The notes: a model not told the origin generated them from the sequence alone. A DNA stretch of 64,000 bases from Bacteroidales bacterium (GCA_017455065.1 JAFTBU010000013.1:1-64000), one strand, 5' to 3'; positions 55,805-63,551 are shown, counted from the first letter of the stretch. Program-made: numbers and translations.

Positions 55805-56908
55805 TCAGCCTTCTATCTGCTTGAACGTGCCCCCGACGGCCTCGTAATAGGCCCTGTCGGCGGTGATTCCGTCCACGATGGTACTTATCCTGGTCTTGTC
55901 CGAATCGCTCAGGAAAATCTGCCCGAAGTCGTTCCCTGCGACCATCCTGAGGAGGTTCGCGGTGCGGTTCATGTCGAGTTTGTCGAAAAGGTCGTCCAGC
56001 AGGAGCATGGGCGGGAAACCGTAGCGCTTTTTCATGATCTCGTACTGGGCGAACTTGAGCGCCACGAGGAAGGACTTCTGCTGCCCCTGGGAGCCGCAGC
56101 GCCTGATGGGGCTGCCGTCCATGGTGAATAGGAAATCGTCCCTCTGGACGCCTGCGGAGGTGAATCCTGCGGCCTTGTCCTTTTCCCTGGAGGCTGCCAG
56201 CAGCTCGGCGAGGGGAGCCTTGTCCAGGTCGGAGCGGTAGCTGATGCCCACGCTTTCCCGGCCCCCGGAGATGGCCTCGTAGTAGCGGGCGACGATGGGG
56301 GAGAGCACTGCGGTGAATTCTGCCCGGCCGGAGTGTATCCTCGCGGCAGCCCTGTCCATCCTCGCCTCGAAGGCTTCCAGCAGGTCGTCGCGCACCTCCC
56401 GTCCCTTCAGCAGCGAGTTCCGCTGCATCAGCAGCCGGTTGTACTGCTGCGCCGCATCGAGGTACTCCCTGTCCATCTGGGACAATACCGAATTGGCAAA
56501 CCTGCGCCTCTCCTCCCCGGATTCGCTGACCAACGAGGTGTCGGAAGGGGAGACCATGACAATGGGGAGGACCCCCATGTGCTCGGAGATCCTGCCGTAG
56601 GGCTTGTCATCCCGCAGGAGCCGTTTCTCCTTGCCCTCGGCGACGCTGACGGTGAATTTGGAGACGGTGCCGTTGTCCATGCTGTAGGTACCGGCGAGGC
56701 TGAAGCCTGAGGTGCCGCGGCGCCAGTTGTAGCGGTCGCTGCCGCCCAGGGCGCTCTTGGTCATCGACAGGTAGTGGATGGCGTCCAGCAGATTGGTCTT
56801 GCCTTCGCCGTTGTTTCCGCTGATGCAGTTAATGTTGGGCGAGAACTCCAGTTCCTGGAGCCCGATGTTGCGAAAATCCTGTACTATGAGTCGCTTCAAC
56901 TGTGGCAT
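55805..56908 (-). CDS. recF: DNA replication/repair protein RecF
   Basis: The 367-residue SMC-like ATPase acts with RecO and RecR to load RecA at gaps. Walker A GNNGEGKTN is at residues 31-39, the ABC-type signature near 290 (RRCGSQGQQKSF) and the Walker B region at LLLDDLFDKLD. It is distant from dnaA here and heads the recF-DUF721-pdxB-DUF4301 run. Its promoter box is 4 bases from its ATG. Confidence 0.97.
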   Translation of the reverse strand: MPQLKRLIVQDFRNIGLQELEFSPNINCISGNNGEGKTNLLDAIHYLSMTKSALGGSDRYNWRRGTSGFSLAGTYSMDNGTVSKFTVSVAEGKEKRLLRDDKPYGRISEHMGVLPIVMVSPSDTSLVSESGEERRRFANSVLSQMDREYLDAAQQYNRLLMQRNSLLKGREVRDDLLEAFEARMDRAAARIHSGRAEFTAVLSPIVARYYEAISGGRESVGISYRSDLDKAPLAELLAASREKDKAAGFTSAGVQRDDFLFTMDGSPIRRCGSQGQQKSFLVALKFAQYEIMKKRYGFPPMLLLDDLFDKLDMNRTANLLRMVAGNDFGQIFLSDSDKTRISTIVDGITADRAYYEAVGGTFKQIEG

Positions 56909-56912
56909 CTTT

Positions 56913-56920
56913 CAAAGATA
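56913..56920 (-). promoter_or_regulatory. Promoter -7 box for recF, next to its ATG
   Basis: The minus strand reads TATCTTTG, an exact TAnnTTTG match. Only 4 bases separate it from the ATG at 56908, again predicting a leaderless or near-leaderless transcript. Confidence 0.5.
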
Positions 56921-56953
56921 GTCATTTTTATTGGATTTGTAAGTGAGATTTTC

Positions 56954-56961
56954 TATTTTTG
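56954..56961 (+). promoter_or_regulatory. Promoter -7 box for the TPR protein-yebC unit
   Basis: TATTTTTG matches TAnnTTTG exactly, 35 bases before the ATG at 56997. Confidence 0.55.
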
Positions 56962-56996
56962 TAGGCTCAAAAAACCGCATATTATAGTATTTACAT

Positions 56997-57677
56997 ATGG
57001 CAAACGTAACAAACAAAGACAAACAGGAGATCCGCAAGGAACAGATTGAAGAGAAGGTCTCCGCTACCGAACAGTTCTACAACAAGAACAAGAAGACCAT
57101 CTGGGGCGCTCTGATCGCCGTCGTGGTCATAGGCCTCGCAGTCCTCGCTTGGCACAAGTTCATCTACCAGCCCAAGTGCAAGGAAGCCATGGAGCAGTGC
57201 TATCCCGCAGAGATCAACTTCCGCAACGGTCTGTATGACGTGGCCCTCAACGGCGACGGCAACACCTTCGGATTCGTCCAGGTCATCGAGGAGTACGGCA
57301 ACAAGGCCGGAAAGGCTGTCTGGCTTTACGCAGGCATCTGCGAGCTCCAGCTCGGCAACTACGAGTCAGCTCTCGCTTATCTCGGCAAGTACAAAGGCAC
57401 CGATTCCATCCTGAAGGCCCGCGCTCTGGCATGCCAGGGTGACGCCTATGTCGGACTCGGCGACAATGCCAAGGCCCTTTCCTTCTACGACGCAGCAGTG
57501 AAGGCCGGCAAGAACGATTTCGCCGCCACCTATCTTTTCAAGGCCGGTCAGGTCTATGAGGCACAGGGTGACAACGCATCTGCCCTGAAGTGCTACAAGC
57601 AGATCAAGGACCAGTATCCCCGCAGCCTCGAGGCTTACGAGATCGACGCATACATCGCAAGGATTGAAGCACTTTAG
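56997..57677 (+). CDS. Membrane-anchored TPR protein
   Basis: The 226-residue protein has a charged cytoplasmic N-terminus, one membrane helix (about 36-53, IWGALIAVVVIGLAVLAW) and a periplasmic part with tetratricopeptide-like repeats (GICELQLGNYESALAYL, GDAYVGLGDNAKALSFY, GQVYEAQGDNASALKCY). This layout resembles YfgM-type proteins near the Sec machinery, a tentative comparison. yebC follows after 3 bases. Confidence 0.85.
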   Translation: MANVTNKDKQEIRKEQIEEKVSATEQFYNKNKKTIWGALIAVVVIGLAVLAWHKFIYQPKCKEAMEQCYPAEINFRNGLYDVALNGDGNTFGFVQVIEEYGNKAGKAVWLYAGICELQLGNYESALAYLGKYKGTDSILKARALACQGDAYVGLGDNAKALSFYDAAVKAGKNDFAATYLFKAGQVYEAQGDNASALKCYKQIKDQYPRSLEAYEIDAYIARIEAL

Positions 57678-57680
57678 CAT

Positions 57681-58430
57681 ATGGGAAGAGCATTTGAATT
57701 CCGCAAGGAAAGGAAGTTGAAGAGATGGGGTCACATGGCCCGTACCTTCACCAAACTCGGAAAGGAAATCACCATCGCAGTGAAGCAGGGCGGTCCCGAC
57801 GTGACCGGCAACCCCCGTCTCCGCGCCCTCATGGCAGAGGCCAGGGCCGAGCAGATGCCCAAGGAAAACATCGAGCGCGCCATCAAGAAGGCCACCGAGA
57901 GCAAGCAGGGCGACTTCAAGGAAGTCATCTATGAAGGCTACGGTCCCTTCGGTATCGCATACCTCGTGGAGACTGCCACCGACAACAACACCCGTACCGT
58001 GGCCAATGTCCGCAGCTATTTCAACAAGTGCGGCGGCTCCCTCGGCACCAGCGGCAGCGTGTCCTTCATGTTCGACCGCAAGTGCACCTTCCGCGTGAAG
58101 GAGAAGGAAGGTCTCGACCTCGAAGAACTCGAGCTTGAGCTCATCGACTACGGTGTGGATGAACTCTTCGAGCAGGTCGAGGTGGACAAGGATGACAATG
58201 AGACCAAGGTCGTGGTGATCTACGGAGAGCCCACTTCCTACGGCGCCATCCAGAAGTACATCGAGGAAAACGGCTTCGAGCTCATCTCCGGTGGATTCGA
58301 GCAGATCCCCAATGTGGACCTGAAGGACGTCACCCCCGAGCAGCGTGCCACCCTGGACAAGCTGACCGGTCTCCTCGAAGACGACGAGGATGTCACCAAC
58401 GTCTACACCACGATGAAACCCGAAGAATAG
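57681..58430 (+). CDS. YebC/PmpR family protein
   Basis: The 249-residue protein matches YebC (GRAFEFRKERKLKRWGHMARTFTKLGKEI at the start, in parts; EGYGPFGIAYLVE in the middle; DEDVTNVYTTM at the end). Family members were annotated as DNA-binding regulators; more recent work ties some to translation of proline stretches at the ribosome. The shape is the usual three-domain one. It ends 29 bases before a strong terminator. Confidence 0.94.
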   Translation: MGRAFEFRKERKLKRWGHMARTFTKLGKEITIAVKQGGPDVTGNPRLRALMAEARAEQMPKENIERAIKKATESKQGDFKEVIYEGYGPFGIAYLVETATDNNTRTVANVRSYFNKCGGSLGTSGSVSFMFDRKCTFRVKEKEGLDLEELELELIDYGVDELFEQVEVDKDDNETKVVVIYGEPTSYGAIQKYIEENGFELISGGFEQIPNVDLKDVTPEQRATLDKLTGLLEDDEDVTNVYTTMKPEE

Positions 58431-58458
58431 TCTCCGGATTTTCGCAGCTCTATATGAA

Positions 58459-58490
58459 AAGCCCCTGCAAATCTGCAGGGGCTTTTTTGT
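58459..58490 (+). terminator. Strong intrinsic terminator after yebC
   Basis: AGCCCCTGCA and TGCAGGGGCT pair perfectly around AATC, followed by six T. The minus-strand face is weaker (stem then CTTTTC), so the hairpin might also help end the convergent DUF4251 transcript. Confidence 0.92.
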
Positions 58491-58527
58491 TGCCTAGTTG
58501 TTTTTGGAAACACAAAGCATAGGTTAG

Positions 58528-59034
58528 TTATTCTTCGGCTTCTTCAGCGGGATCGGTGTCCGGGTCCAGGTATCCGTCGTAGTCGATGGTGTCCCTGTTG
58601 TTGGAGCGGACGCTGAGTGACGCCCTGCCATTGTCAAAGACATCCAACTGATAGGTCAGGGTATCGTCCCCGTTGCTGGTGGTGAAGAGGATGCGGCGTC
58701 TGTCCCTGGGGGCCTTCAACTCCTGGTAATTGGAGATGTCCCCTTTGAAATTGAGGCCGTTGCCCCCGCCGTACGGCAGGTTGCGGGCCACTCCGAAATA
58801 GGGGAGGTAGGACACTACCTTCCCTTCATTGACAGTCAGCGAATAGGATGACGTCGCCGCACTGCCTGCGCCGCGGGAAGGACGCACGTAATTGATATTC
58901 ACCATGTATCGGCGAGAGTCCAGGCGCTGCTGCACCTTGGCTGCGTCCCTGGCAGACTGCTCCGGGTCCTGATGGAGGATGCCGCACCCTGCGAGGGCGC
59001 AGATCGCTGCTGCTATTGCCAAAATCTTCTTCAT
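58528..59034 (-). CDS. DUF4251 lipoprotein
   Basis: The 168-residue protein has a lipoprotein signal (ICALAGC, cysteine 17). The DUF4251 pattern follows: a YMVNINYVRPS strand, SYSLTVNEGKVVSYLPYFGVA near residue 75 and a late DTIDYDGYL. The family is common in Bacteroidota and of unknown function. The C-terminus is acidic. It lies 21 bases after the kinase gene and is probably co-transcribed with it. Confidence 0.85.
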   Translation of the reverse strand: MKKILAIAAAICALAGCGILHQDPEQSARDAAKVQQRLDSRRYMVNINYVRPSRGAGSAATSSYSLTVNEGKVVSYLPYFGVARNLPYGGGNGLNFKGDISNYQELKAPRDRRRILFTTSNGDDTLTYQLDVFDNGRASLSVRSNNRDTIDYDGYLDPDTDPAEEAEE

Positions 59035-59055
59035 GGTCGGTTATTGTTTTATCTG

Positions 59056-59919
59056 CTATTTTGTCTCCGGTGCTCCGAATCCGGCAGCGCTCAGTTTCTC
59101 AAAGGCTTCGGCCGGGAGTGCGCGGTGGTACGCCATGTCATACACGTACGGCACCTTGACCACATAGTAGGGGAGCAGCTTCTGGATGAAGGCGCCTGAT
59201 TGCACGGGGGCTGCCGTCCCCAGATACGCTGCCATGAAAATGTCGCGGTGCTCCCGCAGAGTCTCGGGGCTGACATGGAACAGGCTGTCCGCCCGCTGCG
59301 GGTCCATATTGGTATACATCATATACATGAGACCAAGGTCCCACTCTGGTACGCCGTAGCCGAATTCGCCCACGTCGATCCATAGGGTGCGCTTGCCGTC
59401 GGTGATGATATTGCCGATCTGGAGGTCTCCGTGGACGCAGGTGGGTGCCTCGGGGACCGTCTCGATGAAGGCCAATGCCTGCCGCTTGTAGTCCTCCGGC
59501 ACCATGTCCTTCTCCAGATAGAACCGTCGGACAGCCTGCTTGTAGGAACGCATCCTCGCGGTGTCGGCGGGGGTGGAATGGAGCTTGCGGGCCTGCGCCG
59601 CGAACTCGACGGAAATCTCCTCCAGGCGCCCGGGCTCCTGCGATATGATCCGGGTGAATGACCTCTTCCCGGGGATGAGTTCATACTCCGCCCCGAACCT
59701 CTCTCCGTCTGTCACCAGACGGCGCGGCTCAGGAGTCGGGATGCCCGCCTCGAACACTGTCCTGGCCGTCAGGAACTCCTCCCTGGCCCTCTCAGCCTCA
59801 AATCCCGGATTGTACAACTTCGCCAGCCAAGGCTCCGTCCTGTGAGTATAGGAAACGGCCGTCCCGCCCTCTCCAGTGCGATCATACTCATTCAGATCTA
59901 TTCTTTCATATTCAATCAT
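59056..59919 (-). CDS. Aminoglycoside phosphotransferase-fold kinase
   Basis: The protein of about 287 residues has the APH/choline-kinase fold: a GEGGTAVSY nucleotide-loop region near residues 16-25, the catalytic HGDLQIGNI near 190-198 and the metal-binding DVGEFGYG near 208. It resembles a small-molecule kinase family seen in anaerobes rather than known resistance enzymes, so substrate is unknown. The frame runs on upstream to 60480 through repeats; the ATG at 59919 is chosen because it opens the domain and has a promoter box beside it. Confidence 0.83.
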   Translation of the reverse strand: MIEYERIDLNEYDRTGEGGTAVSYTHRTEPWLAKLYNPGFEAERAREEFLTARTVFEAGIPTPEPRRLVTDGERFGAEYELIPGKRSFTRIISQEPGRLEEISVEFAAQARKLHSTPADTARMRSYKQAVRRFYLEKDMVPEDYKRQALAFIETVPEAPTCVHGDLQIGNIITDGKRTLWIDVGEFGYGVPEWDLGLMYMMYTNMDPQRADSLFHVSPETLREHRDIFMAAYLGTAAPVQSGAFIQKLLPYYVVKVPYVYDMAYHRALPAEAFEKLSAAGFGAPETK

Positions 59920-59923
59920 GAAA

Positions 59924-59931
59924 CAAAGGTA
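59924..59931 (-). promoter_or_regulatory. Promoter -7 box for the kinase gene, next to its ATG
   Basis: The minus strand reads TACCTTTG, an exact TAnnTTTG match, 4 bases from the ATG at 59919. Repeats begin within 30 bases upstream. Confidence 0.5.
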
Positions 59932-59955
59932 ACACTTTTTCGCAAATCCTCTCCG

Positions 59956-60004
59956 TGGTTCTCTCTCCGCTTCTCTCTCCGTTTCTCTCTCCGTTTCTCT
60001 CTCC
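59956..60004 (+). repeat. 12-bp TTCTCTCTCCGT repeat
   Basis: Four near-identical 12-base units (GTTTCTCTCTCC type) lie just upstream of the kinase promoter box. On the minus strand they read as GAGAGAAACGGA. Function unknown; a length-variable spacer upstream of a promoter is possible. Confidence 0.8.
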
Positions 60005-60014
60005 CATCGGCCGG

Positions 60015-60154
60015 CAAGCCCTGGTCCTCTGGTTTCGCCCTGCAGCTGACAAGCCCTGGTCCGTTGGTCCTGCGCCGCGGCTGACAAGCCGTGGTCCTCT
60101 GGTTTCGCCCTGCAGCTGACTAGCCCTGGTCCGTTGGTCCTGTACCGCGGCTGA
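60015..60154 (+). repeat. Four 35-bp tandem repeats (two 70-bp pairs)
   Basis: Units begin CAAGCCCTGGTCC at 60015, 60050, 60085 and 60120 (the last CTAGCC). Units 1 and 3 continue TCTGGTTTCGCCCTGCAG and units 2 and 4 continue GTTGGTCCTG with an ACCGCGG-type end, so the array is a 70-base unit present twice. It directly abuts element R3. Confidence 0.88.
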
Positions 60155-60156
60155 CT

Positions 60157-60285
60157 GCAACGGGCGGGCGAGGAGGACCTTTCCCCAGAGTCCACCGCAG
60201 CCCGCCCGTAACCGCCGCGCTTCGGTGTCGCGCGGCGGTGGTGCCCTGGCGTAGCTCGCCGCCGCATCGCGCATACTGCGGCGGC
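60157..60285 (+). repeat. GC-rich multi-hairpin element R3, short form
   Basis: A 129-base copy of the R element: outer arms GCAACGGGCGGGC and GCCCGCCCGTAAC, middle stem CCGCCGCG/CGCGGCGG closed by a short CTTCGGTGT-type loop, terminal stem CCGCCGCA/TGCGGCGG. It follows the 35-base repeats rather than a B-type unit, unlike R1, R2 and R4. Confidence 0.75.
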
Positions 60286-60380
60286 GAGGGCCCTCCATGC
60301 CGCGTCCCGAATGCAGCCTGTCGGCCCTTCAGGCCGGTACGGCCCTGTACCGCATTTTGTAATTTTGCGGCCAGGGCAAT

Positions 60381-60496
60381 CGGCCTTCCAGAGCCCTCCA
60401 GGGCATATTCCACTGGCCGTAACGCCTTTCAAAACCCACTTCGGCCACCCTGACCGGCCTTCTACAGCCCTCAGAGCCATATCCCGCTGACCGTAA
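60381..60496 (+). repeat. Two diverged 43-bp repeats
   Basis: CGGCCTTCCAGAGCCCTCC... at 60381-60423 and CGGCCTTCTACAGCCCTCA... at 60454-60496 align over 43 bases and both end in CCGTAAC. Weakly conserved, no function seen. Confidence 0.55.
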
Positions 60497-60613
60497 CATT
60501 ACAAAATTGGGTGCACGCTTGTCCGGCAGATTATGAAATTCGTCATCCCGGCGACTATGCCTTCTAGTGTCCTCTAGTGGGGTTCCGGTGGGCTGACGCC
60601 CCCTGTTAGGCCT

Positions 60614-60671
60614 CGTCAGCCCGGTAACCCCTGCTTGTAGGCCCTTCTGTTGGGGGTACGCCGGGCTGACG
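60614..60671. repeat. Inverted repeat with 11-base arms
   Basis: CGTCAGCCCGG at 60614-60624 and CCGGGCTGACG at 60661-60671 are perfect inverted arms. The interior adds a second, smaller pairing of TAACCCC with GGGGGTA. A related GGGCTGACG copy lies near 60589. Confidence 0.65.
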
Positions 60672-60741
60672 AATGTCGAAACGGCCGTACCGGCCTGGGA
60701 TGCTGCCTGGATAGGAGCCAGGGCGCGTTTTTGTTGGCTCC

Positions 60742-60977
60742 GCCGCCGCAATATACGCCATGCGGCGGCGGGGGTTGCGGCACCACTGCCGCCCTTTTGA
60801 GGGGGCGCTGCCCCCTTGACCGCTCGCAGAGCTCGCTACCCCCGCGGCTCCTTGCTCCCGCACTTTGTCTGCGCCAAAGTGCCCGCATCGCCGGGCGCGC
60901 TGAGGCGCGCCAGCGCGGCGGTTACGTGCGGGCTGCGGCGAGCTATGTTTGAGTGCTCTCCTCGCTCGCCCGTTGCT
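60742..60977 (-). repeat. GC-rich multi-hairpin element R4, long form, inverted
   Basis: This copy is in the opposite orientation to R1-R3. Read on the minus strand it matches R1 closely through the long internal insert, including the GGCGCGC-CTCA-GCGCGCC, GCACTTTG/CAAAGTGC and GGGGGC/GCCCCC hairpins. Differences from R1 include loop bases (CTTA to CTCA, TTT to TCT). Similarity to R1/R2 continues beyond the terminal stem in a CCAGGCAGCATCCCAGGCC motif. Confidence 0.78.
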
Positions 60978-61009
60978 GTCAGCAGCGTGGGAAGTCCCGC
61001 CCCCACCGT

Positions 61010-61066
61010 AAACCCCCTCCGCGACCCTGGGTTCGCGTACGAAAACCCGCCTTTTTGTTCGTGAAC
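61010..61066 (+). repeat. Single B-type hairpin unit
   Basis: One copy of the B unit, with GGTTCGCGTACGAAAA and TTTTGTTCGTGAACC arms, lies between R4 and the A-type array. It has the same orientation as the B units near 24.05 and 24.67 kb. Confidence 0.8.
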
Positions 61067-61090
61067 CTTACTTATTAACTTGGCGGAGGT

Positions 61091-61712
61091 ACCCTTCGGT
61101 AGCAAAAAGGGCTGTTTTTGCGACCGAACCCCCTGACGAGTCTACCCTTCGGTAGCAAAAAGGGCTGTTTATGCGACTGAACCCTTGCCCAACCTGACCT
61201 TCGGTAGCAAAAAAGGCTGTTTTTGCGACCGAACCCTTGCCCGACCTGACCTTCGGTAGCAAAAAGGCCCGATTTTGCGACTGAACCCTTGCCCGACCTG
61301 ACCTTCGGTCGCAAAAAGGCCCGATTTTTCGACTGAACCCCAGTCCGACGTGACCTTCGGTAGCAAATAGGGCTGTTTTTGTGACTGAACCCCAGACCTA
61401 CGTGACCTTCGGTAGCAAAAAAGGCTGTTTTTGCGACTGAACCCTTGCCCAACCTGACCTTCGGTAGCAAAAAAGGCTGTTTTTGCGACTGAACCCCCTG
61501 ACGAGTCTACCCTTCGGTAACAAAAAGGGCTGTTTTTGCGACTGAACCCCAGTCCGACGTGACCTTCGGTTGCAAAAAGGGCTGTTTTTGCGACCGAACC
61601 CCCTGACGAGTCTACCCTTCGGTAACAAAAAGGCCCGATTTTGCGACTGAACCCTTGCCCGACCTGACCTTCGGTAGCAAATAGGCCCGATTTTGCGACC
61701 GAACCCCATGGC
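61091..61712 (+). repeat. 53-bp hairpin array 3 (twelve A-type units)
   Basis: Twelve units of 52 or 53 bases run head to tail. Each has a hairpin TTCGGT-A-GCAAAAA / TTTTTGC-G-ACCGAA with a short loop (GGGC or GGCC). The spacers fall into five recurring sequences: CCTGACGAGTCTA (three times), TTGCCCAACCTGA (twice), TTGCCCGACCTGA (three times), CAGTCCGACGTGA (twice) and CAGACCTACGTGA (once). The right arm alternates between ACCGAA and ACTGAA. The array ends 7 bases before the AlkZ-like stop codon, so it would be transcribed as that gene's 3' untranslated region. Confidence 0.92.
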
Positions 61713-61718
61713 CAAGGG

Positions 61719-62957
61719 CTAGCGGGCCGTCAGGAATTTCTTGTATCTGGCGATTTCGCGGGAGAGGGCTTCGTCCCCGCATGTAATCCCGGAATCGAAG
61801 AGGTCGATGCGAGGCTGGCCGCCGCGGCCGGGGTTGGAGAAGGGGCTGGAGCTGGAGCCGGAGCCGGGGCAGGAGCCGGAACTGGAGCTGGGGCTGGGGC
61901 TAGAGCCGCCTGTGTTTCCGGCGGGGAGGGACCAGTTGCCGATGACCTGGCCGTCGAGGAGGACGACGGGCCAGAAGTTGCCGGTGTTGTTGTGGGCGCG
62001 GTGGCTGAGGTCGGGGTCGAGGGCGACGTGGCGGCTTTTGTAGCCAATGAGGTATTCGTCGTAGGAGGGGAGGAGGGTGACGGTGCCGCTGCGCATTCCG
62101 CGGGTGCGGCTGTCGCGGTGGCGCCAGAAGGTCAGCCCCTTCCAGCGGTCGCTGACCAGATCCTCCCGTATTGCCTCGAGGCCAATGCGGCAGTCGCCGA
62201 CGCCGAGCCCGCTCCACCAGACGAAGTCTTCGAGGGTGGCGGGGCCGTGGCTGCGGAAGTATTTCAGGGCCAATAGCGCCAGGGCTTCCTCGCGGGGGAG
62301 CGAGCGGCGGCCGGGGAGTTTGGCGCTCACGAGGGCGTAGCTGGGTTTGAGGGGGAGGAGGTCGCCGCTGCAGAGGAGGCCGGAGTATTCGGCGAGGCGG
62401 ATGTGGTAGGAGAGGCGCTGGTCGTCCATGGCGAGGCCGCGCTCGGCGACGGCAGCGGCGAAATCTGCCTTCCTCGCCGTTGCCCAGCCCGCTGCCCCCG
62501 CCGCAGAAACAACAGCACCGCCACCGCCCACGGCCCCCGCCGCAGAAGCCGGCGCGCTGCCCCCGCTGCTTCCCCCGCGGCTCTCCAGCCAGTCGCTGAA
62601 GATCTGCTGCACGCGGTCCTGCTCGGCGCGGGGGATGACGACGCCATTGGACTTCATCCAGCCGGCGAGGCCGCGGAGGGCGTTGGTGCGGCAGAGCTCG
62701 AGCATCCAGCACCAGTCTTCCCCGGCGACGAGCTGCCAGGTGGTGCGGAATAGGTGCCCGCGGACTATCCTGCCCTCATTGTACTCCCGCTCGAAGGCGG
62801 CGGCCGAAGGCTTGCGGGTGCGCATTGCCACGGCCCAGCGCATGAGACGGTACTCCTGCCCTTGGACCGCACCCATCCACTCCACCACATCGTGCGGCGA
62901 AGTGAATTGCGGGCAGATGAGCTGCTGGGCCAGGAGCCGGGCGGAGACGGGATTCAT
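61719..62957 (-). CDS. AlkZ-like winged-helix DNA-binding protein with low-complexity inserts
   Basis: The 412-residue protein resembles the HTH_42 / AlkZ family of DNA glycosylases (winged-helix repeats), with ARLLAQQLI near the start, a GAVQGQEYRLMRWAVAMRT segment near residue 30, VRGHLFRTTWQLV near 65 and YDEYLIGYKSRH near 305. The segment at 30 is where these enzymes hold the QxQ catalytic motif. Two inserts are unusual: a Gly/Ala/Ser stretch (about 125-155) and a Ser/Pro/Gly stretch (about 348-382), the latter coded by hexanucleotide repeats. It lies 6 bases after the flavin reductase gene. Confidence 0.82.
   Translation of the reverse strand: MNPVSARLLAQQLICPQFTSPHDVVEWMGAVQGQEYRLMRWAVAMRTRKPSAAAFEREYNEGRIVRGHLFRTTWQLVAGEDWCWMLELCRTNALRGLAGWMKSNGVVIPRAEQDRVQQIFSDWLESRGGSSGGSAPASAAGAVGGGGAVVSAAGAAGWATARKADFAAAVAERGLAMDDQRLSYHIRLAEYSGLLCSGDLLPLKPSYALVSAKLPGRRSLPREEALALLALKYFRSHGPATLEDFVWWSGLGVGDCRIGLEAIREDLVSDRWKGLTFWRHRDSRTRGMRSGTVTLLPSYDEYLIGYKSRHVALDPDLSHRAHNNTGNFWPVVLLDGQVIGNWSLPAGNTGGSSPSPSSSSGSCPGSGSSSSPFSNPGRGGQPRIDLFDSGITCGDEALSREIARYKKFLTAR
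61842..61907 (+). repeat. Hexanucleotide tract inside the AlkZ-like gene
   Basis: Eleven consecutive 6-base units of GGAGCY/GGGGCT type run through the part coding the Ser/Gly-rich insert. Because the unit length is a multiple of three, slippage would change insert length without a frameshift. Confidence 0.85.
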
Positions 62958-62963
62958 CGGGCG

Positions 62964-63551
62964 CTATTCCCCGAATTTCTTGCCGGCTGCCCAGGCGCCG
63001 CCGACGACCTCCCCGAGGCCGCGGTAGCACATCCCGGCGGCGTCGAAGACGATGGGGCGGAGTTTCGCGAGGTCCACCTTGCCATCGGTCAGGATGCTCT
63101 CGTCGGCGCTCATGTTGACGACCTCGCCCACGAGGATGCCGCCCTGCCAGCTGACAACCTTGCACTCGAGGGTCAGCGGGTATTCATTGACAATGGGGGC
63201 GTCCACATTGGGGCTGGGGGAGACGGTGAAGCCGACGCGGGCGAGCTTGTCGGGCACCTTCCTGCCGCTGGCGATGCCGAGGTAGTCGGACTCGGCGACG
63301 GTGCGCTCGTCCGCGAAGGACACGGTGAACGCTCCGGTGAGCTCGATGTTGTCGGTGGTCTTGTGGCTGGACATCGAGACCACGATCTGGTTGTGGTCGT
63401 ACTGACCAGCCCAGGCGGCCATCATCACGTCGGGACGGTGGTCTTTGTCCCAGGTGGCTATCATCACGCAGGGCTGGGGAGTGGTCATCAAGGCATGGGC
63501 CGGGCCGAAGTTACGGCGGCCGGGTACATTGTTGTAAATATCGTTACTCAT
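62964..63551 (-). CDS. Flavin reductase family protein
   Basis: The protein of about 195 residues matches the FMN-binding flavin reductase/split-barrel family: GPAHALMTTPQPCVMIATW near residue 15, then the SMSSHKTTDNIELTGAFTVSFA core. Such proteins in anaerobes act as flavin reductases or flavoredoxin-like carriers; the partner is not identified. The ATG at 63551 is used since the longer frame runs into the promoter box. AlkZ-like gene follows after 6 bases. Confidence 0.9.
   Translation of the reverse strand: MSNDIYNNVPGRRNFGPAHALMTTPQPCVMIATWDKDHRPDVMMAAWAGQYDHNQIVVSMSSHKTTDNIELTGAFTVSFADERTVAESDYLGIASGRKVPDKLARVGFTVSPSPNVDAPIVNEYPLTLECKVVSWQGGILVGEVVNMSADESILTDGKVDLAKLRPIVFDAAGMCYRGLGEVVGGAWAAGKKFGE

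Larger units (their letters stand above)
59932..61718. other. Second gene-free repeat-rich region
   Basis: About 1.8 kb between the kinase and AlkZ-like genes has no convincing gene. It holds, from left to right: a 12-base CT-rich repeat, a 35-base tandem repeat, short element R3, a GC-rich stretch with a 43-base repeat and an inverted repeat, inverted long element R4, one B-type unit and a 12-copy A-type hairpin array. It shares both main element types with the 23.6-25.15 kb region. Confidence 0.75.

Noticed and set aside
59920..60480. N-terminal extension of the kinase
   Set aside because: It is translated through 12- and 35-base repeats and the R3 element, and a promoter box sits directly at the internal ATG.
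61091..61712. Possible CRISPR array
   Set aside because: Spacers between repeats are only about 17 bases and come in five recurring types, and no cas genes are near.
61091..61712. Possible integron or attC cassette array
   Set aside because: Units follow each other directly with no cassettes, and no integrase gene is present.
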